From Rhodoplanes sp963724735 (GTDB taxonomy: Bacteria; Pseudomonadota; Alphaproteobacteria; Rhizobiales; Xanthobacteraceae): DNA of 64,000 nucleotides. Shown piece after piece: positions 25,328 through 33,782 of this stretch. The DNA is taken from positions 1 to 64,000 of the forward strand of contig CAVRVX010000029.1 of NCBI GenBank assembly GCA_963724735.1. The letters are read 5' to 3'. Positions within the stretch are counted from its first letter, which is position 1, and each line of letters begins with the position of its first letter. The notes beneath the pieces were generated by a model. That model made no database searches. It was not told the DNA's origin and saw only the letters and a list, made by a program, of their open reading frames with translations. Position numbers and translations under genes: made by a program.

Positions 25328-26305
25328 TCAGTCCCGCACCACCGCGAGCCGGTTCGTCCCCGATTCCGCCGCCCAGGCTTCGCCGGGCCGGCCGAGCATC
25401 TGGCGCACGTCGGCGCCCTTCTTGTCGCTGACGAAGGTCTCGAACGTCTCCGTCTTCGGATCGAAACGCTGGATCGCATTGGCCGGCCAGTCGGTCGCCC
25501 ACACTCTGTCCTTGTCGTCGACATAGACCGAATAGGTGCCCGTCGTGCTCTTCGGCATGGGATAGACCTTCCAGCTCTTGGTGGCGGGGTCGTAGCGCCC
25601 GAGGCCGCCCGCGCGCCACAGGCTCACCCACAGCGCGCCCTTGGAATCCGCCCAGATGCGGCGCGGGCCGGAGCCCGGCTTGGGCGGGTCGACCACCGTC
25701 ACGGCGCCGGTCGCCGTATCGATCCGCGCGATATGGTCGCCGGCGAGGGAGGCGTACCACACGTCGCCAGATGGGGTCGTCGTGATGCCGTAGGGTCCGC
25801 GCCCCTTCGGCGCAGCCCATGCCTCGATCTTGCCGGTCGCCGGATCGAGGCGGCCATAGACGCCATTCTGTCCGGTGAACCACAGCACCCCCTTCGTGTC
25901 GAACGCGGCCGTGTTGAGATTGGCGTCAGGAAACTCCTTCGGGAGGGGGTACAGTTTGACGAGCTTCGTGAACGGCTCCACCCGCACGATCGCGTTCTGG
26001 CCCCCGTCCGTGACCCATGCGGCGCCATCGGGGCCGACAATGACGCCATGTGGTGAAGAGCCGGGACCGAGGGGAATTTCGTCGGTCAGGCCCGTTTTCG
26101 GGTTGAGTTGGCCGAGGAAACCCTTGCGTTGGCCGGTGAACCACACGGTTCCGTCCGGCGCGGGCGCCACATCATGCGGCGCCGAGCCCGCAGGAAGCGG
26201 ATAATAGGCGGCGCTGGCGGCCACCGCCGCGGGCGTGGACAGCGCGGCTTGCGCAATCAGCGCTGCGAAGGCGAGCGCGGCCGTGGTACGAGCCATACGA
26301 GCCAT
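25328..26305 (-). CDS. secreted Vgb-like beta-propeller (streptogramin-lyase fold)
   Basis: The product has 325 residues. A signal peptide is clear (AALAFAALIAQAALSTPAAVAA). Repeated blade motifs (APDGTVWFTGQ, GPDGAAWVTDG, DTKGVLWFTGQNG, TPSGDVWYAS, DSKGALWVSL, DDKDRVWATDW) spaced about 42 residues apart build a six- or seven-bladed propeller. The fold is that of virginiamycin B lyase, but most secreted members have no shown lyase activity. A periplasmic binding or enzyme role is likely. It follows moaE by 42 bp on the same strand, with no functional link evident. Confidence 0.75.
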   Translation of the reverse strand: MARMARTTAALAFAALIAQAALSTPAAVAASAAYYPLPAGSAPHDVAPAPDGTVWFTGQRKGFLGQLNPKTGLTDEIPLGPGSSPHGVIVGPDGAAWVTDGGQNAIVRVEPFTKLVKLYPLPKEFPDANLNTAAFDTKGVLWFTGQNGVYGRLDPATGKIEAWAAPKGRGPYGITTTPSGDVWYASLAGDHIARIDTATGAVTVVDPPKPGSGPRRIWADSKGALWVSLWRAGGLGRYDPATKSWKVYPMPKSTTGTYSVYVDDKDRVWATDWPANAIQRFDPKTETFETFVSDKKGADVRQMLGRPGEAWAAESGTNRLAVVRD

Positions 26306-26347
26306 GGGTATCCTCGCGGCAGTCGGTTGTCGTCGTGGGTATGGCGC

Positions 26348-26830
26348 CTACTCGGCGGCATCGCGGGACGCGGGCGGCGCCCTCCACCGCCCCGCCGCGT
26401 CGTCGTCGGCTTCCTTTGCGGCGATCCAGCAGGTCGCGCCCGCCCGCTCCTCCTGTTTCCAGAACGGGGCGCGCGTCTTCAGATAGTCCATGAGGAACTC
26501 GGCTGCCGCGAACGCGTCGCCGCGGTGCGCCGCAGCCGTCGCGACCAGTACGATCTTGTCGCCCGGAACCAGACGGCCGACGCGATAAATCACCGTGACG
26601 CCGAGCAGCGGCCAGCGCTGTTCGGCCTCGGCGACGTGGCGCGCGATCTCGGCTTCCGCCATGCCCGGATAATGCTCGAGCGTCATCGCGGCGATGCGCT
26701 CGCCGCCGTCCGCGCCGCGGCAGACGCCGGTGAAGGCGACCACCGCGCCGACATCGGTCCGCCCGCGCGTCAACGCCTCGGTTTCGGCCGCAGCGTCAAA
26801 GTCCTCGCGTTGCAGGCGGATCGTCGCCAT
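26348..26830 (-). CDS. moaE: molybdopterin synthase catalytic subunit MoaE
   Basis: The product has 160 residues. Motifs: VGAVVAFTGVCRG, LEHYPGMAEAEIARHVAEAE, YRVGRLVPGDKIVLVATAAAHRGDAFAAAEFLMDYLKTRAPFWKQE, with the lysines that bind the MoaD tail and precursor Z. It transfers sulfur from MoaD thiocarboxylate to cyclic pyranopterin monophosphate. AGGAG lies 8 bases before the ATG. It is read after moaD, which carries a frameshift here. Confidence 0.9.
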   Translation of the reverse strand: MATIRLQREDFDAAAETEALTRGRTDVGAVVAFTGVCRGADGGERIAAMTLEHYPGMAEAEIARHVAEAEQRWPLLGVTVIYRVGRLVPGDKIVLVATAAAHRGDAFAAAEFLMDYLKTRAPFWKQEERAGATCWIAAKEADDDAAGRWRAPPASRDAAE

Positions 26831-26842
26831 GCCGCTTCGCTC

Positions 26843-27095
26843 CTAACCCCCGGTCATTGGCGGGAAGAAGGCGATCTCGCGCGCGCCGGCGATCTCTGCG
26901 TCCGGTTGCGCATGCGCGCGGTCGATCGCCGCGCGGATGACATTCGGATGCTCGAACGCATAGCGCATATTCCTCGCCGCGTCCCGCGAGCCACGCCATC
27001 AGTTCGCCCACGGTTGCGACGCCCGGCGGCGGGTCGACCGCCTCCTCCGCTTTTCCGATGCGCTCCCGCACCCAGGCGAAGTAGAGAACCTTCAC
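26843..27095 (-). pseudogene. moaD: molybdopterin synthase sulfur carrier MoaD, frameshifted
   Basis: The first half (MKVLYFAWVRERIGKAEEAV, then GELMAWLAGRGEEYA) is a normal MoaD start. At about 26970 an additional C after GAATATGCG shifts the frame. Skipping it restores YAFEHPNVIRAAIDRAHAQ, AEIAGAREIAFFPPMTGG and a stop at 26843, giving an 84-residue protein with the essential C-terminal Gly-Gly. As written, the frame runs on into moaE and lacks Gly-Gly, so it could not be thiocarboxylated. The cause is either a real inactivating mutation or a single-base error in the sequence. Confidence 0.8.
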
Positions 27096-27108
27096 GGGCA
27101 GTCCTCGC

Positions 27109-27747
27109 TCAGAAATGGTCGTCGGTCAGGTGATGCAGGCCGGCGCGGAAATAATCATAGCCGGTATAGAGCGTCAGCAAGGCCGACAGCCAAAGAAGCA
27201 ACAACCCGATCAGGGTCACCGCCGGAAAGCCGATATCGACCACCTCGGCGATCAGCATGTCGCCGGCATTGCCGGCGAGCAGGAAGCCGACCGCGACCAG
27301 TTGCAGCGCGGTCTTCCACTTGGCGAGCCGCGTCACCGGAACGCTGACCTGCAGCTCGGCGAGATATTCGCGCAGCCCGGAAACCAGAATTTCGCGGCAG
27401 AGAATGACGATCGCCGCCCATAGGGACCAGCCGCGGATGGTTCCGTCGGCGGCCAGCATCAGCAGGCAGGATGATACCAGCAATTTGTCGGCGATCGGAT
27501 CGAGCATTCGACCGAAGCTCGATTGCTGGCCCCAGCTGCGGGCGAAATAACCGTCGAGGACGTCGGTCACCGCCGCCATGATGAAGAGGGCGAGCGCAAC
27601 CCAGCGCAGCCAAATGCCGCCCTGAAGAATGTCCTGCCAATACAGACAGGCGACCACCAGCGGCACTGCGGCTATGCGCGCATAGGTCAGCGCATTAGGC
27701 AGCGCCAAGGTCCGCGGCCGCACAGTGGTGGGTGTCGCGATTTCCAT
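27109..27747 (-). CDS. pgsA: CDP-diacylglycerol-glycerol-3-phosphate 3-phosphatidyltransferase
   Basis: The product is about 212 residues from ATG 27747 (MEIATPTTVRPRTLALPN). The longer in-frame start at 27780 adds an unlikely 11 residues. The CDP-alcohol phosphotransferase motif D-G-x2-A-R-x8-G-x3-D-x3-D is seen as DVLDGYFARSWGQQSSFGRMLDPIADK. Several membrane helices surround it. It makes phosphatidylglycerol phosphate, the first step to phosphatidylglycerol, at the inner membrane. It lies between uvrC and moaD on one strand with short gaps, a common Hyphomicrobiales arrangement. Confidence 0.9.
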   Translation of the reverse strand: MEIATPTTVRPRTLALPNALTYARIAAVPLVVACLYWQDILQGGIWLRWVALALFIMAAVTDVLDGYFARSWGQQSSFGRMLDPIADKLLVSSCLLMLAADGTIRGWSLWAAIVILCREILVSGLREYLAELQVSVPVTRLAKWKTALQLVAVGFLLAGNAGDMLIAEVVDIGFPAVTLIGLLLLWLSALLTLYTGYDYFRAGLHHLTDDHF

Positions 27748-27817
27748 CGAGGTAAGATAACCGCTCAGGCCCATCGGCAACAGCCCTCATGCGCCGAGTG
27801 CCCTTTAAAAGGTCCAT

Positions 27818-30007
27818 TCAGCGCGCGGACACGTGGAAATAATCATAAATCCGGCGCGCCGTCTCGGAACTCACGCCGGGAACTCGGGCAAGGTCGGCGA
27901 GCGAGGCCCGCTCGACTGCCTTGAGCGTTCCAAAATGGCGTAGCAGCGCGCGTTTGCGCGCCGGCCCGACGCCCGGAATCTCCTGCAGGCCGCCTTCGCG
28001 GACATCGCGTTTGCGCCGCTGCCGGTGCGAGCCGACCGCGAAGCGATGCGCTTCGTCGCGCAATCGCTCGACGAAATAGAGCACCGGGTCGCGCGGAGCG
28101 AGACGGAACGAGGCCCGCCCCGGCATGTGGAAGGTTTCGTGGCCGGCGTCGCGATCGGGGCCTTTGGCGATGGCGAGAAGGGGAAGATCGGTGATGCCAA
28201 GCCCGGCCAGGATATCCCGCGCCGCGGCAAGCTGGCCCGGTCCGCCGTCGATCAGCACGAGATCGGGCCAAGGGGAGGGCGGGGCCTCCGAGTCGATGTC
28301 TTCAACCCTCCCCTGGAGGGGGAGGGTCGGCGCGCTAGGCGCGCCGGAGTGGGGTGATAGGCTGTTTGGATTTGCCGGGTTCACCCCCTCCCGGTCCGCT
28401 TCGCCAACCGACCTCCCCCCTCCAGGGGGAGGTGCTTTCGTGCAACTCTCGTCGGTTACCGACTCACTGTCGCTTAGGGTGTTCGAGCCGACCGCCCCTT
28501 CGGCGGGAGGGCGCGGCGCTTCCGCCAACAGCCGCTTGAAGCGGCGGGTGAGAACCTCGCGCATCATCGCGTAGTCGTCGCCGGGCGTGAGCGTCGTCGA
28601 GCGGATGTTGAACTTGCGGTACTGACCTTTTTGGAAACCCTCCGCGCCGGCGACGATCATGGCCCCGACCGGGTTGGTTCCTTGGATATGGCTGTTGTCG
28701 TAGACCTCGATCCGGCGCGGGACGCGCGGCAGGCCGAAGGTCGCGGCGAGCGCCGCGAGCAGCCGCGCTTGCGAACTTGATTCCGCGAGCTTGCGCCCGA
28801 GCGCCTCGCGCGCATTGGCGGCGGCGTGATCGACCAGCTCTTTTTTCTCGCCGCGCCGGGGAACGAGCATCTCGATCGTCTGACCGCTCTTAAGCGAAAG
28901 CGCTTCGGCGAGCAGGCCGCACTCCTCGGGGCGGTGCGACAGGAGGATCAACCGCGGGCAGGGCTTGTCGTCATAGAACTGGGACAGGAACGATGCGAGC
29001 ACGGCTTCGGCCGGCAGTGCGCGATCGGCCTTGGGAAAATAGGCGCGGTTGCCCCAGTTCTGGCCGGCGCGGAAGAAGAACACTTCGATACAGGAGAGGC
29101 CGCCGTCTTGGTGCACGGCGAACACGTCGGCCTGCTCGATCCCGCGGGGGTTGATCCCCTGGTGCGCCTGCACCAACGATAAGGCGGCCAGGCGGTCGCG
29201 CAGCACCGCCGCGCGCTCGAAATCGAGCGCAGCCGCCGCTCGATCCATCTCCGCGGCGAGCTCCTCCCGGACGGCGCGGCTCTTGCCGGAGAGGAACGCC
29301 TTCGCTTCCTCGACCAGCTTTGCGTAGTCGGTATGCGAGATTTCGCCCGTACACGGGGCCGAGCAGCGTTTGATCTGGTGCAGCAGGCAGGGCCGGGTGC
29401 GGCTTTCATAGACCGCGTCCGAGCACGAGCGCAGGAGGAAGGCGCGCTCAAGCGCGGTGATGGTGCGGTTGACGGCGTAGGCCGCGGCGAAAGGTCCGAA
29501 ATAATCGCCCGCACGGTTGCGCGCTCCGCGATGCTTGCAAATCTGCGGCGGCAGCCGGTCGTGCGTGATCAGGATGTACGGAAACGACTTGTCGTCGCGC
29601 AACAGCACGTTGAAGCGCGGGCGCAGGCGCTTGATCAGGTTCGCTTCGAGCAGCAGCGCCTCGGTCTCGGTCGCCGTGGTGACGAACTCGAGCGCGGCGG
29701 TCGCGGCGATCATGCGCGCGATCCGCGCCGTGTGACCGGCCTCGCGCACATAGGCGAAAATGCGCTTCTTGATGTTCTTCGCCTTGCCGACATAGAGCAC
29801 GTCGCCGCTCGCCGCGATCATGCGGTAGACGCCGGGGGCGGCCGGCGCGAGCTTCGCGTGGCGGGCGATCGTCGCGCGGCCAGCGCCGAGCGAGCCCGGC
29901 TCGGCGGCAAGATCAAACTCGGTCTCGGCCGGATCGGGGAGGCTCGGCTCCTCCTCGTCGTCGGCGAGTTCGATGTCCGGCTCGATGTTGTCCCTCGGTT
30001 CGTCCAT
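27818..30007 (-). CDS. uvrC: excinuclease ABC subunit C, with an in-frame palindromic insert
   Basis: The product has 729 residues from ATG 30007, longer than the usual 610-680. The order is an acidic N-terminal extension (1-45), a GIY-YIG nuclease domain (APGVYRM, LYVGKAKNIKKR; 55-135), a UVR helix pair (about 260), an RNase H-like UvrC domain (VYDNSHIQGTNPVGAMIV; LVLIDGGPGQLAAA) and two C-terminal HhH motifs (IPGVGPARKRALL, VPGVSSETARRIY). Residues about 510-570 are a Pro/Gly-rich insert encoded by a palindromic repeat. It makes both incisions in nucleotide excision repair. An ATG at 30196 is excluded because it would overlap the divergent rppH start. Confidence 0.92.
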   Translation of the reverse strand: MDEPRDNIEPDIELADDEEEPSLPDPAETEFDLAAEPGSLGAGRATIARHAKLAPAAPGVYRMIAASGDVLYVGKAKNIKKRIFAYVREAGHTARIARMIAATAALEFVTTATETEALLLEANLIKRLRPRFNVLLRDDKSFPYILITHDRLPPQICKHRGARNRAGDYFGPFAAAYAVNRTITALERAFLLRSCSDAVYESRTRPCLLHQIKRCSAPCTGEISHTDYAKLVEEAKAFLSGKSRAVREELAAEMDRAAAALDFERAAVLRDRLAALSLVQAHQGINPRGIEQADVFAVHQDGGLSCIEVFFFRAGQNWGNRAYFPKADRALPAEAVLASFLSQFYDDKPCPRLILLSHRPEECGLLAEALSLKSGQTIEMLVPRRGEKKELVDHAAANAREALGRKLAESSSQARLLAALAATFGLPRVPRRIEVYDNSHIQGTNPVGAMIVAGAEGFQKGQYRKFNIRSTTLTPGDDYAMMREVLTRRFKRLLAEAPRPPAEGAVGSNTLSDSESVTDESCTKAPPPGGGRSVGEADREGVNPANPNSLSPHSGAPSAPTLPLQGRVEDIDSEAPPSPWPDLVLIDGGPGQLAAARDILAGLGITDLPLLAIAKGPDRDAGHETFHMPGRASFRLAPRDPVLYFVERLRDEAHRFAVGSHRQRRKRDVREGGLQEIPGVGPARKRALLRHFGTLKAVERASLADLARVPGVSSETARRIYDYFHVSAR
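28305..28433. repeat. palindromic element inside uvrC
   Basis: ACCCTCCCCTGGAGGGG at 28305 and CCCCTCCAGGGGGAGGT at 28417-28433 face each other across about 129 bp. Each arm can itself fold. The length is a multiple of three and has no stop in the uvrC frame, so it adds about 43 residues (including PPPGGGRSVGEADREG and LPLQGRVE) between the nuclease-core segments. Similar translated palindromes are known from intergenic repeats of Bradyrhizobium-type genomes. Confidence 0.75.
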
Positions 30008-30194
30008 GTCGGCTCGTCGGGGCGGCGGCGGGTTTGCTTTTGCGGCCTCTGCCGTAGCCCGACCGCAGGCGTCCGCCCAGTTTGCCCTGTCGCCCCTCAA
30101 TAGATAAGTTCCCAAATCCCCGTCCCCAGGGCGAGCAGCCTGCCGCTGGGCGCGGCGGTGGTTCGCGCATCGAAACCAGCACCGAGCCCCCGAC

Positions 30195-30704
30195 ATGTCG
30201 TCCGAAATTCGTAAGGAAAGCCTCCCCTATCGCCCCTGCGTCGGGGTGATGGTGCTCAACCGCGATGGCCTTGCCTTTATCGGGCGGCGGATCGACGGAC
30301 CTGAGCATGTCGATGAAACGCATGTCTGGCAAATGCCCCAGGGCGGCGTGGACAAGGGCGAAGACCCGTGGCCCGCGGCGCTGCGCGAGCTTTACGAGGA
30401 GACCAATATCCGCTCGGTCGAGAAACTCGGCGAAATCGACGAATGGCTGTCCTACGACCTGCCGTCGGATCTCATCGGCCATGCTTGGGGCGGCCGCTAT
30501 CGCGGCCAGACCCAGAAGTGGTACGCGCTGCGCTTTGCCGGGGCCGAGAGCGAGATCGACATCGCCGATCCGGGCGGCGGCCACGAGCCGGAATTCGTCG
30601 AGTGGCGCTGGGAGCCGATCGCCAATCTTCCCGGCCTGATCATCCCCTTCAAACGGGCCGTTTATGAACGCGTGGTGGCCGAATTCGCCCGCTTCGCCCG
30701 CTAG
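30195..30704 (+). CDS. rppH: RNA pyrophosphohydrolase (Nudix)
   Basis: The product has 169 residues. The Nudix box is GGVDKGEDPWPAALRELYEE, with the metal-binding Glu residues. RPCVGVMVLNRDGLAFIGRR, WQMPQGGVD and GQTQKWYALRF are RppH/NudH hallmarks. It removes pyrophosphate from 5'-triphosphate RNA and so starts mRNA decay. It is divergent from uvrC with a 187-bp shared upstream region. A dinucleoside polyphosphate hydrolase function (the older name ialA) is an overlapping possibility. Confidence 0.9.
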   Translation: MSSEIRKESLPYRPCVGVMVLNRDGLAFIGRRIDGPEHVDETHVWQMPQGGVDKGEDPWPAALRELYEETNIRSVEKLGEIDEWLSYDLPSDLIGHAWGGRYRGQTQKWYALRFAGAESEIDIADPGGGHEPEFVEWRWEPIANLPGLIIPFKRAVYERVVAEFARFAR

Positions 30705-30966
30705 GCGGCGGCCTCGGCCCGCTCCCGTTTGAGAGATGGATCGCAGAGCGGTCCGTGCGGGCAAAAATCTGCAAGCGTCCGACAAGGCACGCACGCTGCG
30801 GACGGCTCGAGCGGCATGAACGCAACGCGGCCTGTGCATATCGTGGCGTTCGTGCAACAGACGCCGGAAAAAGGTCAACCCGGTTTAAGAAAGGTGAGGC
30901 GCTGTCAACCGCTCGCGGTTAAAGTCATGCTTCGTGCAGGAGTTCTGTCGGGGGGCGGGAACGACC

Positions 30967-31608
30967 ATGCTGTTGAAGCGCGCGGTATTGGTACTAAGCG
31001 GGCTGGCGCTGGCCGGCTGTGTTCACTCCGGCATTGTGCCCGACGCCAATTTTACGGCGCGCGACCGGCAGCAACTCGCAAATCCGCCCTATCAGCAGGC
31101 GTGGATTTCGCCCGCCTATCAGCGCCAGGTCGTCGATTTTCCGCGGAGGGAGGCGCCCGGAACCGTCGTGGTCGACACCTCGCAACGCTACGTCTATTTC
31201 GTGCTGCCGAAGGGCAAGGCGATCCGCTACGGCGCAGCCGTGGGCGAGGATGCGCAAGCCTGGTCGGGCGTGGTGACCGTCGGCCGCAAGGCGGAATGGC
31301 CGGGGTGGACGCCCACCGACAATGAGCGGCGGAGACTAGGCCCGCTTCCGAGCTATGTCGAAGGCGGCGCGCGCAATCCAATGGGCGCGCGCGCAATGTA
31401 CCTCTACGCCAACGGCCAGGACACGCTCTATCGCATTCACGGAACGAACCAGCCGGGATGGATCGGACACGGTATTTCGTCGGGCTGCATCCGCCTGACC
31501 AATGAGGATGTGATCGATCTCTACAGCCGGGTGAGGGTGGGCGCGACGGTCGTGGTGCTGGGACCGCGACAAGGCCTCACGCACTCTGCGGCGGCCGGCG
31601 GCATCTAG
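30967..31608 (+). CDS. L,D-transpeptidase lipoprotein (YkuD domain)
   Basis: The product has 213 residues from ATG 30967. The lipobox LALAGC places Cys18 as the lipid-attachment site. The catalytic YkuD motif is seen as HGTNQPGWIGHGISSGCIRL, with the His and nucleophilic Cys in SSGCIR. GARAMYLYANGQDTLYRIH precedes it. It probably forms 3-3 peptidoglycan cross-links or attaches proteins to peptidoglycan in the periplasm. It lies alone, 262 bp after rppH. Confidence 0.88.
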   Translation: MLLKRAVLVLSGLALAGCVHSGIVPDANFTARDRQQLANPPYQQAWISPAYQRQVVDFPRREAPGTVVVDTSQRYVYFVLPKGKAIRYGAAVGEDAQAWSGVVTVGRKAEWPGWTPTDNERRRLGPLPSYVEGGARNPMGARAMYLYANGQDTLYRIHGTNQPGWIGHGISSGCIRLTNEDVIDLYSRVRVGATVVVLGPRQGLTHSAAAGGI

Positions 31609-31611
31609 AGA

Positions 31612-31656
31612 GCATTTTCCGGCGAAGTGGAAACCGGTTCGCCGCAGAAAATGTGA
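31612..31656. repeat. intergenic palindromic repeat
   Basis: AGCATTTTCCGGCGAA and TTCGCCGCAGAAAATG form an imperfect inverted repeat around GTGGAAACCGG, just behind the transpeptidase stop. The pattern (GTGGAAACCGGTT core) is typical of short REP-like repeats spread in Bradyrhizobium/Rhodopseudomonas genomes. It could act as a 3' stabiliser or terminator of the transpeptidase mRNA. Confidence 0.55.
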
Positions 31657-31678
31657 CCACTAAAGGATAACGAGAGTC

Positions 31679-31705
31679 GAATTCCGATTCCATGGAACGG
31701 AATTC
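31679..31705. repeat. 27-bp near-perfect palindrome
   Basis: GAATTCCG (31679-31686) and CGGAATTC (31698-31705) flank TTCCATGGAA, itself a perfect palindrome. It follows the REP-like repeat by about 20 bases. It may be a second REP unit or a protein-binding site. Confidence 0.55.
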
Positions 31706-31888
31706 GCTCCAGCCGCTGCGAAAATCGCTCAGCGCGGTGCTTGCTTCGTCCTCTCGCACGCGGGAGGGCGACCGCTCAACGGGCGGCGACAGCGTTCATA
31801 GGCACTCGGCGGCAGCGCCGGGATCGTCCGGTGGCCCGGCGAATGCGGGCCGTGGCGCGTGCCCGGCGCCCGAGGTCGACGTCAAGGT

Positions 31889-33484
31889 TCACCAGAAAAC
31901 CCGTAGTCGCCGCAAAATCTGGTCGAACTCGAACAGGTAGGGTTCGGCCACGTGTTGGTTGGCGGCGAAGATGACGATGTCGTGGGAAAAGACGGAGGCG
32001 TTGTACCAGTTAAAGCTTCCTTCCAACACGATATGGTTGTCGATCACGCAGTACTTGGAATGGATCGGCGAATACGGGACCGCCATATCGTGCTGACCGT
32101 AACCGAGCGCGACCGGGATTCCGGCCTCTTTCAGCCGCACGATGCTCGGCAACAGCGGGCGCTTCAGCTCTTCGGCCATGGGATGCTCTCGTCCCGGACT
32201 GCCTTGCCGCGCAAGATGGCCGTTGAGGATGATCCTGACGTCGACGCCCCGCCGCTGGGCGTGAATGAGCGCATCGATCACGCTGTCATGGTGCTCGCCG
32301 CGCAATTCGCCGATCAGGAACAGCACGAGCCTGATCGAATGCTTGGCGCGGTGGATTTCGGAAACGATGGCGTGATGCGGGCGATAGTTCCTCCCGCTCA
32401 GCGCGGCATGGCGTCCGAACGTGTACAGCAAATTGAAGTGGCTGTACGGGTCGATGCCGTAGCGTTGGATCACGCCGCCGCGCACGCTCTGAAAGATGTT
32501 GTCGAACAACTGGCGGACGCCACGCGAGCGAAACGTCATGCCCAATTCCCAGTTCGCCCACCAGCGGTCGAAGGTGATGTTGAACGAGCCGATGATGACG
32601 TCCTCGCTGCCGAAAATGATGAACTTGTTGTGCATATCCGGCGCGACCTCGATCAGCGAATCCTTGGGCGTGCAGAAGACGCCCAGAAGCTCAATCCCGG
32701 ACCGCTTCAGCCGGATGTAATTGTCGCTGTTGGTCAGCGTCATCTTGCGCCAGTCGACGATGCACTGGACCCTGACGCCGTTCCAATGGGCGTGAATCAA
32801 ATGGTTGATGAAATCCGCATCGTCGATGCAATCGACGCAGACCTTGATGGACTGGCGTCGATGCGGGTTTTCATGCTGCTTGTGGATCGTCGCATCGATG
32901 CGTTCGTGAATATAAGGTTTGGGGTGATAAGGATGATAGGGCTGGCCTTTGGTGAACTTGGGCGTGAGATGTAGCGACTCGAAATGGTGATTGCACCAGT
33001 CCACGTCGCGTTGCAGTTCGCCGGCGTCCAGTTCTCGCGTGCGGTACCCGTTGACCGTCGAGCCTTCCATCGTGATCTGGCGGTGGTGCGGGCGGTCTTC
33101 GCGAAAATGCCACTCGTCGAAAAGCACATATTCCTGCTGCGACGGAATCGAGCGCTCGTTGAGATGAGCGATGTACGAGAAGGTGACCCGCGCGATGTGC
33201 CCCAGCTTGGCCGGGAACGGATGGATGTAGAAATCGCGGGTGGCGCGCTTGTGCCGATCCCAGTGTACGTCGTGCGGATCGGTGTCGACGATGTAGCGCT
33301 CGCAGAGACCATCGAAGCGATGGACGCCTAACACGACCTTCAGATTGAGGTCATGTCCCCAGAAGACGTTGAACCAGATGTTTGCCCAGCGGACGAAAAA
33401 CAATTCCTTGAAGTCGTTCGTGCGCGGGATGCTCGTGGCGAGCCGAGCGTCGATAGGCAATGCGTATCTTTCAGCGAACGGCAT
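31889..33484 (-). CDS. phospholipase D-like protein with two HKD-type motifs
   Basis: The product has 531 residues with no signal peptide. The N-terminal 200 residues are unrecognised and rich in aromatic residues and His. Two PLD repeats follow. The first has MHNKFIIFGSED-VIIGSFN, where Gly replaces the usual Asp of HxK(x)4D. The second has HSKYCVIDNHIVLEGSFN, a full HKD motif. Such proteins hydrolyse or transfer phosphodiesters (lipids or nucleic acids). It lies 298 bp behind the CBM21/phosphodiesterase gene on the same strand, so the two may be co-expressed. Substrate and location are unknown; the N-terminal domain may decide them. Confidence 0.75.
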   Translation of the reverse strand: MPFAERYALPIDARLATSIPRTNDFKELFFVRWANIWFNVFWGHDLNLKVVLGVHRFDGLCERYIVDTDPHDVHWDRHKRATRDFYIHPFPAKLGHIARVTFSYIAHLNERSIPSQQEYVLFDEWHFREDRPHHRQITMEGSTVNGYRTRELDAGELQRDVDWCNHHFESLHLTPKFTKGQPYHPYHPKPYIHERIDATIHKQHENPHRRQSIKVCVDCIDDADFINHLIHAHWNGVRVQCIVDWRKMTLTNSDNYIRLKRSGIELLGVFCTPKDSLIEVAPDMHNKFIIFGSEDVIIGSFNITFDRWWANWELGMTFRSRGVRQLFDNIFQSVRGGVIQRYGIDPYSHFNLLYTFGRHAALSGRNYRPHHAIVSEIHRAKHSIRLVLFLIGELRGEHHDSVIDALIHAQRRGVDVRIILNGHLARQGSPGREHPMAEELKRPLLPSIVRLKEAGIPVALGYGQHDMAVPYSPIHSKYCVIDNHIVLEGSFNWYNASVFSHDIVIFAANQHVAEPYLFEFDQILRRLRVFW

Positions 33485-33782
33485 AATCGCGTCTCTTTAT
33501 CCAAGGTTCGAAACATTCAGGCAGAAGAGGGGGTCGCTTCGAAAGCGCAGGCTTTGTCGCTTGGGATGCATTGTAAGTGAATAAGACATGTAATGAGACT
33601 CGAACTGATTTATCGATCATCTGCGATTAAAGGTCGATGCAATGGTCGGACCAGCGCGCCGGCTGAGGCGCCGTCAATGGCGGCCGACCGACTGCTTGGC
33701 GCGAAGGGTGGGGCGTGCGGATGCTCGACAACGATGCCTTCGGGATCAGCTTGTTACGGCGACACTTCATCGGCGATAACGG
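33485..33782. other. gap between the PLD and phosphodiesterase genes
   Basis: 298 bases. No gene, repeat or clear promoter could be assigned. It must hold the PLD gene's leader if that gene is transcribed separately. Confidence 0.4.
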
